Position numbers and translations under genes: made by a program. Shown here in pieces: positions 24,746-34,426 of a stretch of 64,000 nucleotides of DNA. The notes beneath the pieces are model-generated. The model saw nothing but the letters and a program-made list of their open reading frames with translations. It had not been told where the DNA came from and did no database searches. Each line of letters opens with the position of its first letter. The first letter of the stretch is position 1. This DNA comes from Rhodococcus sp. 1163 (GTDB taxonomy: Bacteria; Actinomycetota; Actinomycetes; Mycobacteriales; Mycobacteriaceae), in assembly GCF_002091985.1 (NCBI RefSeq), contig NZ_MKKX01000028.1, forward strand, positions 1-64,000. Direction: 5' to 3'.

Positions 24746-26646
24746 CGATTCGGGTTCCCGGACTCGACGCAATGATGTTCCAGCCGGTGCCGATGAGACT
24801 TTTCCAGACCTCTCGGGTAGCCGCATAGGCGCACTTTGAGCCAGTTCAGCTCTTGACGGAGGGCATCGGGGAGTTTGTTGCCACCGATGGTGGCGTACCA
24901 CTGGTCGATGAGGGGTATTTCTGTGAGAAGTTCGTCGGTGTCGACGGCCAGGGCCGCGTCGACATCGGCTCGATCGATGTCGAGACCGGTCAGGTCGAGG
25001 GAATCGGAGGTGGGGACGTAGCCGAGAGGGGTGGACAACGCGTCGACCTTTCCGTCGATTCGGCGCAACGCCCAGTCGATCACCCGAAGGTTCTCCCCGA
25101 AGCCCGGCCACAGGAAATCCCCGTCGTCATCACGGCGAAACCAGTTCACGTAGAAGATCTTCGGTAGAGCTCCTGGACGGCTCGAACCGGCCCCGATATC
25201 GAGCCAATGCTGGAAGTAGTCGCCGACGTGGTACCCGATGAAGGGCAGCATCGCCATGGGATCGCGGCGCACCACCCCGATGCTTCCAGTCGAGGCTGCC
25301 GTCGTTTCCGACGAGAGGGTCGAGGCCAGGAATACCCCGTGCTGCCAGTCGAATGCCTCGGTGACCAATGGCACCGTCGATGCACGGCGGCCCCCGAAGA
25401 AGATCGCCGAAATGGGGACTCCGGCTGGATCGTTCCATTCCGCAGCGGCTGTCGGGCACTGGTCTATCGGGGTGCAATAGCGTGAATTTGCATGTGCGGC
25501 AGTGGTATCGGATTTCGGTGACCAGTCGTTGCCACGCCAGTCGATCAGATGCTCCGGCTCCTGCTCGGTCATCCCCTCCCACCACACACCGCCGGCGTCG
25601 GTCAGGGCGACATTGGTGAATATCGAGTTGCCTCCAGCAATGGTGCGCATGGCGTTCGGGTTCGTGGACATTCCGGTCCCGGGGGCGACGCCGAAGAACC
25701 CCGCTTCGGGGTTGACGGCGTAGAGCCGCCCGTCCTCACCGAATCGCATCCAGGCGATGTCGTCTCCGATGGTTTCCGCGGTCCACCCGTCTAGGGTCGG
25801 TTCGAGCATCGCGAGGTTGGTCTTGCCGCACGAAGAGGGGAATGCCGCGGCGATGTAACGCACTTCGGCGGCAGGGGAGGTCAGTTTCAAGATGAGCATG
25901 TGCTCGGCCAGCCACCCCTCGTCGCGGGCCATCGCCGAAGCGATGCGCAGGGCAAACGACTTCTTGCCCAGTAAGGCGTTGCCGCCGTATCCGGATCCGT
26001 AGCTCCAGATGGTTCGCGTCTGAGGAAAGTGCGCAATGTATTTCGTGGTGTCGCACGGCCACGAGAGGTCTTGTTGGCCCGGTGCCAGCGGAGCGCCGAC
26101 CGAATGAAGTCCTTTGACGAAGTCTGCGTGTGTGCCCATACGATCCCAGATCGGTGTGCCGGTGCGAGTCATCACGCGCATCGATACCGCGACGTATTCG
26201 GAATCGGTGATCTCGACGCCGAATTTCGGTGCGACGGACTCGAGGGGCCCCATGCAATAGCCGATGACGTACATCGTTCGTCCCGCCATCGCGCCGCGGA
26301 ACTCCTCCGTCAGCACCGTCGTCATGTCGAGCGGGTCCATCCAATTGTTCGTCGGCCCTGCATCCGATTCGTTCTCCGAACAGATGAAGGTGCGATCTTC
26401 TACGCGCGCAACATCTTCGGGATCGGAGACGCAGCGGAAGGAGTTCGGGGGCTCGCTCAATTCGACGAACGTGCCTTTGGCTACGAGTAGTGCCGTCAGC
26501 CTGTCCCATTCTTCCGAGGTGCCGTCACACCAGACGACCCGGTCGGGTGTGGTGAGTTCCGCGACGTCGCTCACCCACATCAGGAGATCGGCGTGTGAAG
26601 TCGGTGGGCAGCCGATATCGAGATCGACAGTGCTCGAGGCGGTCAT
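24742..26646 (-). CDS. pckG: Phosphoenolpyruvate carboxykinase (GTP)
   Basis: A 634-residue GTP-dependent PEPCK. It shows the Mn/oxaloacetate region [20 protein letters not shown], the P-loop [14 protein letters not shown] with the mobile-loop Cys, [21 protein letters not shown], and the guanine-binding [18 protein letters not shown]. It interconverts oxaloacetate and PEP in gluconeogenesis, needed when growing on lipids or sterols. ATG 26646 follows AAGGGA at a good distance. The normal family end ([10 protein letters not shown]) is followed by about 25 extra residues rich in His and Arg that look unrelated to the family and overlap the start of the next gene. Confidence 0.93.
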   Translation of the reverse strand: MTASSTVDLDIGCPPTSHADLLMWVSDVAELTTPDRVVWCDGTSEEWDRLTALLVAKGTFVELSEPPNSFRCVSDPEDVARVEDRTFICSENESDAGPTNNWMDPLDMTTVLTEEFRGAMAGRTMYVIGYCMGPLESVAPKFGVEITDSEYVAVSMRVMTRTGTPIWDRMGTHADFVKGLHSVGAPLAPGQQDLSWPCDTTKYIAHFPQTRTIWSYGSGYGGNALLGKKSFALRIASAMARDEGWLAEHMLILKLTSPAAEVRYIAAAFPSSCGKTNLAMLEPTLDGWTAETIGDDIAWMRFGEDGRLYAVNPEAGFFGVAPGTGMSTNPNAMRTIAGGNSIFTNVALTDAGGVWWEGMTEQEPEHLIDWRGNDWSPKSDTTAAHANSRYCTPIDQCPTAAAEWNDPAGVPISAIFFGGRRASTVPLVTEAFDWQHGVFLASTLSSETTAASTGSIGVVRRDPMAMLPFIGYHVGDYFQHWLDIGAGSSRPGALPKIFYVNWFRRDDDGDFLWPGFGENLRVIDWALRRIDGKVDALSTPLGYVPTSDSLDLTGLDIDRADVDAALAVDTDELLTEIPLIDQWYATIGGNKLPDALRQELNWLKVRLCGYPRGLEKSHRHRLEHHCVESGNPNR

Positions 26647-26690
26647 GGGGTATCCCTTCGAGGTGGCATGAGGTTGCCGATTCACAGTTG

Positions 26691-27470
26691 TCACCGGCTG
26701 GGCTGGAGGCCGGATGTTTCGAGATAGTTCAGAGCGCGCGCACAGGCCGCCAGAACTTGTGCGTCGACGCGGGGTAGTGTCCGCCGGTTCAGTGCATCGA
26801 GGAGTCCGGTCAGTGCGAGCGAAACGGCCGCAACAGGATTCGATCCGAGAGTGATCGATCCCTCGATTTTCCCACCGACCCGACTTGCCGAGTCGGACAG
26901 GTCCACCAGAACATCGTTGTGCGTGAGCAGGCGGCGCAGCGAAAAGTCCTGCGCGTCATGGTTACTCCAACTGGTGACGCTTCCGACTCCACATTCGATG
27001 AGTACTGGACCCAGTAGTGGGGCGCGTTCGGGGCAGGCGAGGATCACTTGCCCACGGCTGGGTGAAATGCCGCGGCGGCCCAGCGTGGAGACGACCGACG
27101 CTGCCATCGTGGCGGTAGCGAGGTCGATCTCGGTGACGACAGTCGGGCCGCCCCGCACGTCGACGCGACGAGCGATCGCTTCGGAGTGTGCACCGTTCGA
27201 TCCGACCATCAGGGCGATACCGACGTTCGCGTCGACCCCGCACAGGCGATCGACGATGTCGGTCTCGGTGCAGTCGGCCAGTGGAAGTCGTGTCACACGC
27301 AGTGACGTGAGGTTCTCGATGACGGCGGCGTACTCCTCCATGGCAACCCAGCCGCGAATCGAACCGTCAGTTTGCCGAGCTCGCGGGGAGGATTCGCGTA
27401 GTCCGACCACAGTCACGGCGCCAGGAACACCTGAAGCCAAGTGTTCCGCATGCCGGTATCGAGTCCTCAT
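26691..27470 (-). CDS. Unidentified protein with Rossmann-like character
   Basis: A 259-residue protein with GGAGG six bases before its ATG, so the start is secure. It reads as alternating beta-strands and helices ([60 protein letters not shown]), ending in a helical segment rich in Ala and Leu. A faint similarity in order and wording to malic enzymes ([23 protein letters not shown]) is visible, but the catalytic Tyr/Lys and the complete NAD motif are not. It lies 44 bp upstream of pckG in the same direction, which could fit a role at the PEP/pyruvate/oxaloacetate node. I do not assign a function. Confidence 0.6.
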   Translation of the reverse strand: MRTRYRHAEHLASGVPGAVTVVGLRESSPRARQTDGSIRGWVAMEEYAAVIENLTSLRVTRLPLADCTETDIVDRLCGVDANVGIALMVGSNGAHSEAIARRVDVRGGPTVVTEIDLATATMAASVVSTLGRRGISPSRGQVILACPERAPLLGPVLIECGVGSVTSWSNHDAQDFSLRRLLTHNDVLVDLSDSASRVGGKIEGSITLGSNPVAAVSLALTGLLDALNRRTLPRVDAQVLAACARALNYLETSGLQPSR

Positions 27471-27498
27471 CGTGGACCTCCACAGATTCTTGAGTTTC

Positions 27499-27555
27499 GC
27501 ATTAATGCACTATGCAGATTGACGGTATTCTTACTTGCGCAATAATGCAAGTAAG
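27499..27555. promoter_or_regulatory. Palindromic operator candidates in divergent promoter
   Basis: Between the divergent gene ending at 27470 and the DUF389 gene lie a perfect 10-bp palindrome GCATTAATGC (27499-27508) and a 9-bp inverted repeat CTTACTTGC...GCAAGTAAG (27530-27538, 27547-27555; 8-nt spacer). The second also contains TTGC...GCAA half-sites. The region is A+T-rich compared with its surroundings. These are good candidates for a dimeric repressor site. Confidence 0.55.
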
Positions 27556-27655
27556 GCGAGCTCGTGGTCGATCGAGAGCGAGCGCCCGAATGCGTCGACC
27601 GCGGATGAACCGAGAGGGAGTCGATGCTGGGGTCTGTCCGGGCTGTGCGCAGAAT

Positions 27656-28621
27656 ATGGGCATGCTGCACCTGCGTATCCTCTCGCCTTCGATGCTGACT
27701 CAGGACGTGCTCGCATGTCTTGTCGATAGTCCCGCTGTCAGCGGTATCGCGGTGACACGCGAGGCTTCCGTCGAACCCGTCGGTGACCTCGTCGTCGCCG
27801 ATATAGCGCGGGAGGGAGCGAACGAGATCATCGATTTCCTACGCGATCTCGGAGTGCATCAGGATGGCAGCATCCATATCGAGCCGGTTCGTAGCTGGCT
27901 CTCGCGCTCGGGTTTCGAAGCAGAGAAGCGAACTCCGGGTAGCAGCGCAGACTCGGTGGTGTGGGCGGACGTGGCGCAGCGGTCGTACGACGACACCGAA
28001 CTGAATTGGACTTACCTGAGTTTCATGGGCATGGCCACGCTGCTCGCATCGATCGCGATCGTCATCGATTCGCAGATCCTGATAATCGGTGCAATGGTTC
28101 TCGGTCCGGAGTTCGGGGCTATCGCAGCTCTCGGTGTCGCGCTGGTGCGGAAACGACCTACGCTGCTGGTCCGTGCGAGCAGGACCCTCGTGGTCGGATT
28201 CGTTCTCTCGATCGCTACGACCACTCTCTTCGTACTTGTGGCGCGCGCGGTGGGCTGGGTGGTCATCGACGACATCACAGGACCTCGGCCGAGCACCGCT
28301 TTCATCTACTCACCGGACAAATGGTCGTTCATCGTGGCAGTCATCGCGGCAGCAGCAGGGGTTCTGTCGATCACCTCGGCGAAGACGGGTGGGTTGTCCG
28401 GGGTGTTCATCTCGGTGACTACGGTGCCTGCCGCCGGAAACGTCGCGCTCGGAATAGCATTCGGGGTTGGTACGGAAATATGGGGCAGCACTCTTCAGCT
28501 GCTGCTCAATATCACCGGTATGGCGATTGCCGGTTGGGCTACTCTGGCGATTCAGCAGAGCGTGTGGGCACGACTTTCTGCTCGTCGCGCCGCCGCCATC
28601 GACCGCTTCCGGAGTCGCTGA
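27656..28621 (+). CDS. DUF389 family membrane protein
   Basis: About 321 residues. An N-terminal ACT/ferredoxin-like segment (LHLRILSPSMLTQDVLACL) is followed after residue 110 by several transmembrane helices. The family blocks SFMGMATLLASIAIVIDSQILIIGAMVLGPEFGAIA and LSGVFISVTTVPAAGNVALG are characteristic of DUF389 (TIGR00341). These proteins are thought to be transporters or permease-like, with unknown substrate. The start is uncertain: ATG 27656, 27662 and 27605 are all possible and none has a strong RBS. Confidence 0.8.
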   Translation: MGMLHLRILSPSMLTQDVLACLVDSPAVSGIAVTREASVEPVGDLVVADIAREGANEIIDFLRDLGVHQDGSIHIEPVRSWLSRSGFEAEKRTPGSSADSVVWADVAQRSYDDTELNWTYLSFMGMATLLASIAIVIDSQILIIGAMVLGPEFGAIAALGVALVRKRPTLLVRASRTLVVGFVLSIATTTLFVLVARAVGWVVIDDITGPRPSTAFIYSPDKWSFIVAVIAAAAGVLSITSAKTGGLSGVFISVTTVPAAGNVALGIAFGVGTEIWGSTLQLLLNITGMAIAGWATLAIQQSVWARLSARRAAAIDRFRSR

Positions 28622-28633
28622 GCTCGCCACGAA

Positions 28634-29638
28634 CTACTTCGGAGCTCGGAGCTCCGCGCACATCTTCCGAAACTCCCCGTCATCGGCACGATCCAATGGA
28701 ACTGCCAAAGCGATACCGTCGCAGAGATTTTCGTACTTCGATGCAAGTGCTGCAGGCAGTTCGGCGTACGTGCATTGGGTGACCAGCACGTCCAGTACGT
28801 CATCGGTAATTACGCCAGCGAGATCAGCCCAGTCACCCGAGCGGGACATGCCGGTCAGCTTCTCGCCGACCTCGGACAATCCGAGTGCATCCAGAGCGAG
28901 ACGATAGGCCGGGGTGGAGTACAGGAACGCAAGTTCTTTTCGCACAGGTTCCCGGGCCGAGGCCACCGTTGCCGCGTCGCGACCGGTGATCGTCTTCGGG
29001 ACCGCGATGATGCGAGGCCTTCGGCCGGCACTTTCGAGGTAGGGGATGGTGATCTCTTCGAGCACTTTCTGATGCGAACACGTGGGATGAACGACAAAGC
29101 CGTCGGCTATCTCGCCGGCGAGCCTGCACATCCGTGCATTGACTCCACCTGTCCATATTTCCGGCGACGGGACGTCGATCGGACCCGGATTGAAATATGG
29201 CTGCAAGCGATCGAACGTGTAGTGCGTGCCCTGGTAATCCAACGCGGTTCCGTCACGAAATGCTCCGAAGATCGCCCGAACAGCGCCGATGTAGTCCCGC
29301 AGTTGCGCAGCAGGGTCTGTCCACGGCATCGAATACCGCCCGACGATGTTCCCCCGCACCTGAGTCGCCAACCCCAACTGGAACCGGCCACGGGAGAAGC
29401 TCGCCAAATCCCAGGCCGCCAACGCCGTCACCATCGGGCTACGCGCAAACGCCACCACCATCGACGTCCGGACGGCCAGCGTGGAACTGTGCTCGACGGC
29501 GAGAGCAGCGACCGCGAACGGATCTCGGACGGTTTCGGAGATGTGCACGGTGTCGAAACCGAGATCCTCTATGCGCTTGACACGTTCTGCAACCTGGTGC
29601 AGAGGGGTGTCGGCGGGTAGTGAAGAAACTAGTTCCAT
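28634..29638 (-). CDS. LLM-class F420-dependent-type oxidoreductase
   Basis: A 334-residue bacterial-luciferase-like TIM barrel. It shows VAERVKRIEDLGFDTVHISE, VRTSMVVAFARSPMVTALAAWDLASFSRGRFQLGLATQ and PEIWTGGVNARMCRLAGEIADGF, all typical of the actinobacterial F420 branch. The likely cofactor is F420, and the substrate is unknown. It is convergent with the DUF389 gene and monocistronic. Confidence 0.85.
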   Translation of the reverse strand: MELVSSLPADTPLHQVAERVKRIEDLGFDTVHISETVRDPFAVAALAVEHSSTLAVRTSMVVAFARSPMVTALAAWDLASFSRGRFQLGLATQVRGNIVGRYSMPWTDPAAQLRDYIGAVRAIFGAFRDGTALDYQGTHYTFDRLQPYFNPGPIDVPSPEIWTGGVNARMCRLAGEIADGFVVHPTCSHQKVLEEITIPYLESAGRRPRIIAVPKTITGRDAATVASAREPVRKELAFLYSTPAYRLALDALGLSEVGEKLTGMSRSGDWADLAGVITDDVLDVLVTQCTYAELPAALASKYENLCDGIALAVPLDRADDGEFRKMCAELRAPK

Positions 29639-29705
29639 GTCGATTCAGGTGCTCCAGATGCTCGTGCCACGCGACGCTGTCCCTAGCGACCTTACGGCCG
29701 GCTGG

Positions 29706-29993
29706 TCACGCACCCGGTCGCGGGACGTCCTTCTCCCATCTGGCCCGCCGCTCGGATTCCGACTGCTCCCACCACGGTGTGCCACGTTCTCCCAGAGCGA
29801 CTTTCGCGGCCTGCACCCCTGCTCGGGAGGCGGCGGCGCCCCCGGTGGAGCGAACGTCGCGTCGCCAGGCCATGAGAATCGACCGTAGTTCAGCGTTGCG
29901 GTCCTCGGGAATGGAAGGATCAGTCGCTCTCCAGCGCCGACCCTCGATCACGATGAAGTGGCCATCTTCGGTGTACTCGCGGTCGTCACTCAT
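29706..29993 (-). CDS. Small conserved actinobacterial protein
   Basis: A 95-residue hydrophilic protein beginning MSDDREYTEDGHFIVIEGRR and containing WRATDPSIPE and KVALGERGTPWWE. I recall such short proteins from many actinobacteria, sometimes labelled biopolymer transporter Tol, with no known function. The WRATDPSIP and LGERG-PWWE boxes suggest a nucleic-acid or protein-binding role, but this is guesswork. ATG 29993 is supported by GGCAGGATG spacing and start of conservation; longer starts are open only by chance. Confidence 0.7.
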   Translation of the reverse strand: MSDDREYTEDGHFIVIEGRRWRATDPSIPEDRNAELRSILMAWRRDVRSTGGAAASRAGVQAAKVALGERGTPWWEQSESERRARWEKDVPRPGA

Positions 29994-30160
29994 CCTGCCT
30001 CCCAGCTCCAGCCAGTCACAGCCCTCATGTCCTCGATGGTGCCAGAGCTGTCCGACGGTCCTGGCCGGAGGCGGTGTTGGATGGATGAGCAGTGGGTATG
30101 TGTGATCCGGTCGCGAGTGGCGCGGCGGAGGAGTGTGACAAGCATGGCTGGATTCGACCG

Positions 30161-31111
30161 ATGATGCTGGCGCGAATGGACGAGTTTCAAAGAAGGCATC
30201 CATCGGCGGGATTTCCGCTGGCAGTGGTGTACAAATTCCTCGACGACCGCGGCGGATACCTCGCCGCCCTGATCGCGTACTACGCGTTCTTGTCGCTGTT
30301 TCCGCTACTGCTCTTGTTCACCACGCTGCTGGGCATCGTGCTTGCCGGTAATCCGGACCTGCAGGCCAGCATCCTCGACTCGGCGATGAGTCAGATACCC
30401 GTCATCGGAGATCAACTCGGCGAACCGGACCGTCTCAGCGGCGGTGTGACGGCAATCGTCATCGGCATAGTCGGCTCGCTCTACGGCGGGCTCGGCATCT
30501 CGCTCGCCGCGCAGTACGCGATGAACACCGCTTGGTCCGTTCCGCGCAACGAGCAGCCAGACCCGCTGCGCGCACGATTGCGGGGTCTACTGCTGCTCAG
30601 CACTGTCGGTACGGCCATCATCGGGCTGACCGTTCTCAACGCCGTCGCATCCTCCGGCGTCTTCGGGTTTGCAGGTGGCACGCTGGCCTTGATCGGCGCC
30701 GTCGTGGTCAACGCCGCAGTCTTCTCCGTGGCGTTCAGGATCGGAACGCCACGTCCGCTGACCCTCCGGGACGTACTGCCGGGGGCAATCGTCGCCGCAG
30801 TGCTCTGGCAGGCACTGCAAGCGTTCGGAGGGATCTACATCCGATATGTGGTGGGAAATGTCAGCACCAGCAACGGAGTCTTCGCGATCGTGCTCGGTCT
30901 GCTCGGATTCCTTTATGTCGCATCGATACTCATCGTTCTCTGTATCGAGATCAATGCCGTTCGAGTCGACCGACTGCATCCTCGTGCGCTACTGACGCCG
31001 TTCACCGACAACGTCGAACTCACCGAGGGTGACAAGAAGTCCTACACCGGCCAGGCAGAAGCGCAGCGGAACAAGGGGTTTCAGGACATCGTCGTCACCT
31101 ACGAAGACTAG
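30161..31111 (+). CDS. YihY/BrkB family membrane protein
   Basis: About 316 residues with six predicted transmembrane helices. The family signature GGYLAALIAYYAFLSLFPLLLL is near residue 30, followed by YGGLGISLAAQYAMNTAW with the usual W and by LPGAIVAAVLWQALQAFGGIYIRYV. It ends with a hydrophilic cytoplasmic tail. The function is not settled in the family; it is not an RNase. It starts at ATG 30161, with ATG 30176 an alternative. It lies opposite the convergent MarR/MFS pair. Confidence 0.87.
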   Translation: MMLARMDEFQRRHPSAGFPLAVVYKFLDDRGGYLAALIAYYAFLSLFPLLLLFTTLLGIVLAGNPDLQASILDSAMSQIPVIGDQLGEPDRLSGGVTAIVIGIVGSLYGGLGISLAAQYAMNTAWSVPRNEQPDPLRARLRGLLLLSTVGTAIIGLTVLNAVASSGVFGFAGGTLALIGAVVVNAAVFSVAFRIGTPRPLTLRDVLPGAIVAAVLWQALQAFGGIYIRYVVGNVSTSNGVFAIVLGLLGFLYVASILIVLCIEINAVRVDRLHPRALLTPFTDNVELTEGDKKSYTGQAEAQRNKGFQDIVVTYED

Positions 31112-31126
31112 CGGGTGCTTGCAGTC

Positions 31127-31546
31127 CTACGCGGAGGTGACCGAGTCGCCGAGTAGCGCAGACAGAATCCGCGACAGGGTAGCGAGGTCTGCCTCGTTCA
31201 GGTCGGACAAGGCAGCAGGCGGCGTTCGAAGGACTTCGTCCGCCACGCGCGCGAGTTCACGCCCGGAACCGGTGAGGGCAACGACGCGTCGACGTCGGTC
31301 GAACGGGTCCTCCGTGCGTCCGAGGTGGCCTCTGGCTTCGAGATCGCGAAGAGTGATCGACAGGTACGGCGGATCGGAGCCGAGTTGTTCGGCGAGTTCG
31401 CCCGCCGAGAGCGGTCCGTGCAGGAGTCGTCGGAGAACTTTCGTTCTGAAGAAGCTCTCTCCGGTCGCGGCGACGACGGCGCGGTGTGGATCGGACACCT
31501 CCAGGACGAGCCTGCGCATGTCGGCCCAGACGTCGGGGGCGTTCAC
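31127..31546 (-). CDS. MarR-family regulator
   Basis: A 139-residue winged-helix protein. The recognition region is GPLSAGELAEQLGSDPPYLSITLRDLEARGHLGR, followed by the wing RTEDPFDRRRRVVALTGSGRELA, a standard MarR arrangement. The GTG at 31546 overlaps the stop of the MFS gene by 4 nt (GTGA). It is probably the ligand-responsive repressor of the exporter gene just upstream in the same operon. Confidence 0.87.
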   Translation of the reverse strand: MNAPDVWADMRRLVLEVSDPHRAVVAATGESFFRTKVLRRLLHGPLSAGELAEQLGSDPPYLSITLRDLEARGHLGRTEDPFDRRRRVVALTGSGRELARVADEVLRTPPAALSDLNEADLATLSRILSALLGDSVTSA

Positions 31547-32967
31547 GAGACCAACTCCTTCGAGCGGGAGGCGACGGCGTGTGCGGTACCGCGCGCCCAC
31601 CCTCCGGTGGTGACGACTGCCAGAATCAGCACCAAGACACCGGCGCACAACATGACGGTCCAGGCAGGTCTCGCAGCGTCGATGAAACCGTCCTCGAAGC
31701 TGCCTACCAGACCTGCGGTCACAATCGATCCGACGACCGCGACTCCGAGCGATTGGCCGACCTGCCTGCTCGTCGACGCGATTGCCGATGCCACACCGGC
31801 CTGACTGCGCGGCATGCCCGATACCGCTGTGTTGGTGATGGGGGCGTTCACCACGCCGAAGCCGATACCGAAAATGATGTAGGACACCGCGAGCCAGCCG
31901 AAGGACGTGTCCGCAGTCAGACGGGTGAGCATGGTGGCAGAGACGATGAACCCGACCCCGGCGACCACCAGTGAGATGCGCGGCCCGCGAGATCCGGTGA
32001 TGCGTCCGGAGATCGGGGCGAAAACGAGGGTCATCAAGGCCATCGGCAAGGTGTACAGGCCGGCGTGCAGTGGGGAGTAGCCACGGACGTCCTGCAGATA
32101 CAGGGTGTTGAGGAACAGGAAGCCACCCAGTGACGCGAAGGAGCACACGGCGATGATCGTGGCGCCGCTGAACGGGACGCTGCGAAAGAACGACAGTTCG
32201 ATGAGCGGTTCGGTGCGTCTGGACTCCGTCAGGATCAGCCCGACGAGCGATGCGAGGGTCACCGCGCCCGTCGCGAGGATGAGCGGGGAGGTCCAGCCCA
32301 GTGCCGATCCCTCGATGATCGTGAACACCAGACCGGCGAGCAAGGCGATCATCAGTATCTGACCCGCGGGATCGAACCTGCGCGCATGGAGTGCCTTGGA
32401 TTCCGGGATGTATTTCCACGTCAGTGCCAACGCGAGAAGTCCGATCGGGACGTTCACCCAGAAGATCGACTGCCACCCTGCAGACGTCACGAGCACCCCG
32501 CCCAGCAGCGGTCCCGCAGCCATCGACACGCCGACGACGCCGCCCCAGATGCCGATCGCCCCTGCGCGTTCCTTGGGGTTGTCGAACGTGTTGGTGATGA
32601 TCGACATCGCGACCGGATTCATCATCGATCCGCCGACGGCCTGAACCATGCGGAATGCCACCAGCCAGCCCAGCGACGGCGCGACACTGCACAGTAGCGA
32701 TCCGAGGATGAAGGATCCGGTGCCGATCATGAAGATCTTCTTGCGACCGAAACGATCCGCGGTAGAGCCGCCGAGCATCAACAGCGATGCCAGGACGAGG
32801 GTGTACGCGTCGATGATCCATTGGAGACCGGACACCGACGAGTTCAGCTCGGCCCGAATCGACGGAAGTGCGACGTTGACGATGGTGTTGTCGATGCTGA
32901 CCAGGAAGAGGCTGAGGCAGCAGATGCCGAGCACGAGGTATCGGCGCTGTGACGAAGGTTCTGTCAT
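31543..32967 (-). CDS. DHA2-family MFS drug exporter
   Basis: A 474-residue, 14-helix EmrB/QacA-type major facilitator. Helix 1 ends with VSIDNTIVNVALPSI, the motif of this subfamily. The motif-A sequence SLLMLGGSTADRFGRKKIF follows helix 2, and WRSIFWVNVPIGLLAL is replaced here by WQSIFWVNVPIGLLAL, the standard motif before helix 6. It exports hydrophobic compounds by proton antiport. ATG 32967 begins MTEPSSQRRYLVLG; the long upstream extension has no such features. Confidence 0.92.
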   Translation of the reverse strand: MTEPSSQRRYLVLGICCLSLFLVSIDNTIVNVALPSIRAELNSSVSGLQWIIDAYTLVLASLLMLGGSTADRFGRKKIFMIGTGSFILGSLLCSVAPSLGWLVAFRMVQAVGGSMMNPVAMSIITNTFDNPKERAGAIGIWGGVVGVSMAAGPLLGGVLVTSAGWQSIFWVNVPIGLLALALTWKYIPESKALHARRFDPAGQILMIALLAGLVFTIIEGSALGWTSPLILATGAVTLASLVGLILTESRRTEPLIELSFFRSVPFSGATIIAVCSFASLGGFLFLNTLYLQDVRGYSPLHAGLYTLPMALMTLVFAPISGRITGSRGPRISLVVAGVGFIVSATMLTRLTADTSFGWLAVSYIIFGIGFGVVNAPITNTAVSGMPRSQAGVASAIASTSRQVGQSLGVAVVGSIVTAGLVGSFEDGFIDAARPAWTVMLCAGVLVLILAVVTTGGWARGTAHAVASRSKELVS

Positions 32968-33043
32968 ATGGACCGCCCCGATAGTTGTACGCCTACAAAT
33001 GTTAGTTCGAGTATGAATACTCGGGGCGTGCTTGTGCAAGCGG

Positions 33044-34168
33044 CTAGTTCGAGGTTCCCTGATCGAGGACCTGCCAGAGCGGATCGCTGGGCCCGATATC
33101 GAATGTGCACTCGGTCGGTCTCGGGTCCGGAACGAACGCCCACAGCAGTGCCCCGGCGGTACCTGCCGCCCGCTGACCGTTGATTTTCGCTTCGATATGT
33201 GCGGCACGATCTTCCACAGTCGAACAGGATCCCGCGAGTTCGCCGATCTCGGCCACCAGAAGTGGCTTGCCGACCTCTGCCGTCTGAGTGATCCGACGCT
33301 GGAGTCCGTTCCACTGATCGCCGGGCAGTGCGACCCCGTCGGCGCCGTAGTCGTGGTACTGGAGAACATCGACGACGGGTGACTGTGCCAGATAGCGGTA
33401 TTCGTTGCCCTGGCTTCCGCATTGTCCGCCGCCGGTGAGCCCGGCGGTGATCAAGGTTCGTGGGTCGAGGGTGCGCACTCGTGCGCCGGCGGTATCGAAG
33501 AAATTGCGCAACACCTCGTCCGCGTCGGAGGTACAGGTTCGATTCTCCCAGGAGCAATTCGCGTCGGTGCAGGTGCTCGTTTCCGGTTCGCCGACGAGCT
33601 CCCATGCGGCAAGTACGGGCGAATCCTTCCAGCGCGCGACGGCGGTGTCGGCCCACTGCTCGAAGCTCAGAAGCGCTGTTGCGGTGGGGGAGGGCGGTGG
33701 CGTCGTCCAGCCGTCGATGTACCACTGTCGGTCCTTGAAGGCGTTGTCCTCGCAGGCACCGTCCTGAGGTGACAGGACGGGGACGAGAAGTTGATCGTGT
33801 GCTTCGGCTGCGGCGAAGACTGCGTCCATGGGGCCGAAGTCGAGCTTCCCGGTGAAGCGGTTGATCGCGAGCGCTTGAAACGCGTTGAACCGCGTCAGCG
33901 AGTGTGCAGGCAGGGCCGCGAAGTAGCTGTCGAGATCGACCATGGCCCCGCATCCGGCATTGACGGACCAATCCGTCGCCAGCTGGTAGGCATTGAATCC
34001 CGTCGGCCACCACGGTGCGCCGTCCAGTGCCAGGCCGTCGGTGCTCGCGCTCACGCGGGCACCCGGCGCCGGAGCAGCGTCTGTCGGTTCTGCACCGGTG
34101 ACGGCGACGAGCAGGCCAGCGCACGCCAGGACGGCAGCGACTCGACAGAAACGAACCAGGCTGTGCAT
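33044..34168 (-). CDS. Secreted GH5-like glycoside hydrolase
   Basis: A 374-residue protein with a Sec signal (VAAVLACAGLLVAVTG, cleavage near ADA). The mature part is a TIM-barrel glycosidase of the GH5/mannanase type: GFNAYQLATDW near the N-terminus, an acid/base candidate Glu in LAAWELVGEPE (GEP instead of NEP), and a nucleophile candidate in PLLVAEIGELAG. Cys-rich loops (CTDANCSWENRTC) suggest disulfides outside the cell. It is divergent from the polysaccharide synthesis genes, in the position a BcsZ-like trimming endoglucanase would have. Confidence 0.75.
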   Translation of the reverse strand: MHSLVRFCRVAAVLACAGLLVAVTGAEPTDAAPAPGARVSASTDGLALDGAPWWPTGFNAYQLATDWSVNAGCGAMVDLDSYFAALPAHSLTRFNAFQALAINRFTGKLDFGPMDAVFAAAEAHDQLLVPVLSPQDGACEDNAFKDRQWYIDGWTTPPPSPTATALLSFEQWADTAVARWKDSPVLAAWELVGEPETSTCTDANCSWENRTCTSDADEVLRNFFDTAGARVRTLDPRTLITAGLTGGGQCGSQGNEYRYLAQSPVVDVLQYHDYGADGVALPGDQWNGLQRRITQTAEVGKPLLVAEIGELAGSCSTVEDRAAHIEAKINGQRAAGTAGALLWAFVPDPRPTECTFDIGPSDPLWQVLDQGTSN

Positions 34169-34426
34169 AGACCAGATGATAGGCCTGTGTATTTGCAGTC
34201 GGTAATTCCGCTCCCGGTGAACGACATATCGACGCTAGTTAGCCATTCGAGCCCGGTAATTCCATAAAAGGATTCTCCGATACCGCAATTCATAGACGTA
34301 CTGGTCGGTAATATTGTTTATTCACAATGCCTTCCGGGGTCTCAGGTCCTGGTCACCCGGGGTGCAGATAAAATCGGACACACGTCGAGACTGTTCACTC
34401 CTTATCGGTCATAATGATCTCGAAAG
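34169..34426. promoter_or_regulatory. Divergent intergenic region of the exopolysaccharide locus
   Basis: A 258-bp A+T-enriched gap between the secreted GH5-like gene and the BcsB-like gene. It should carry promoters in both directions. I see no clear inverted repeat or canonical -10/-35 pair. Confidence 0.35.

Noticed and set aside
31547-32821. Long minus-strand open frame extending the MarR gene upstream
   Set aside because: It is the wrong-frame shadow of the MFS gene; only the last 139 codons carry the MarR domain.
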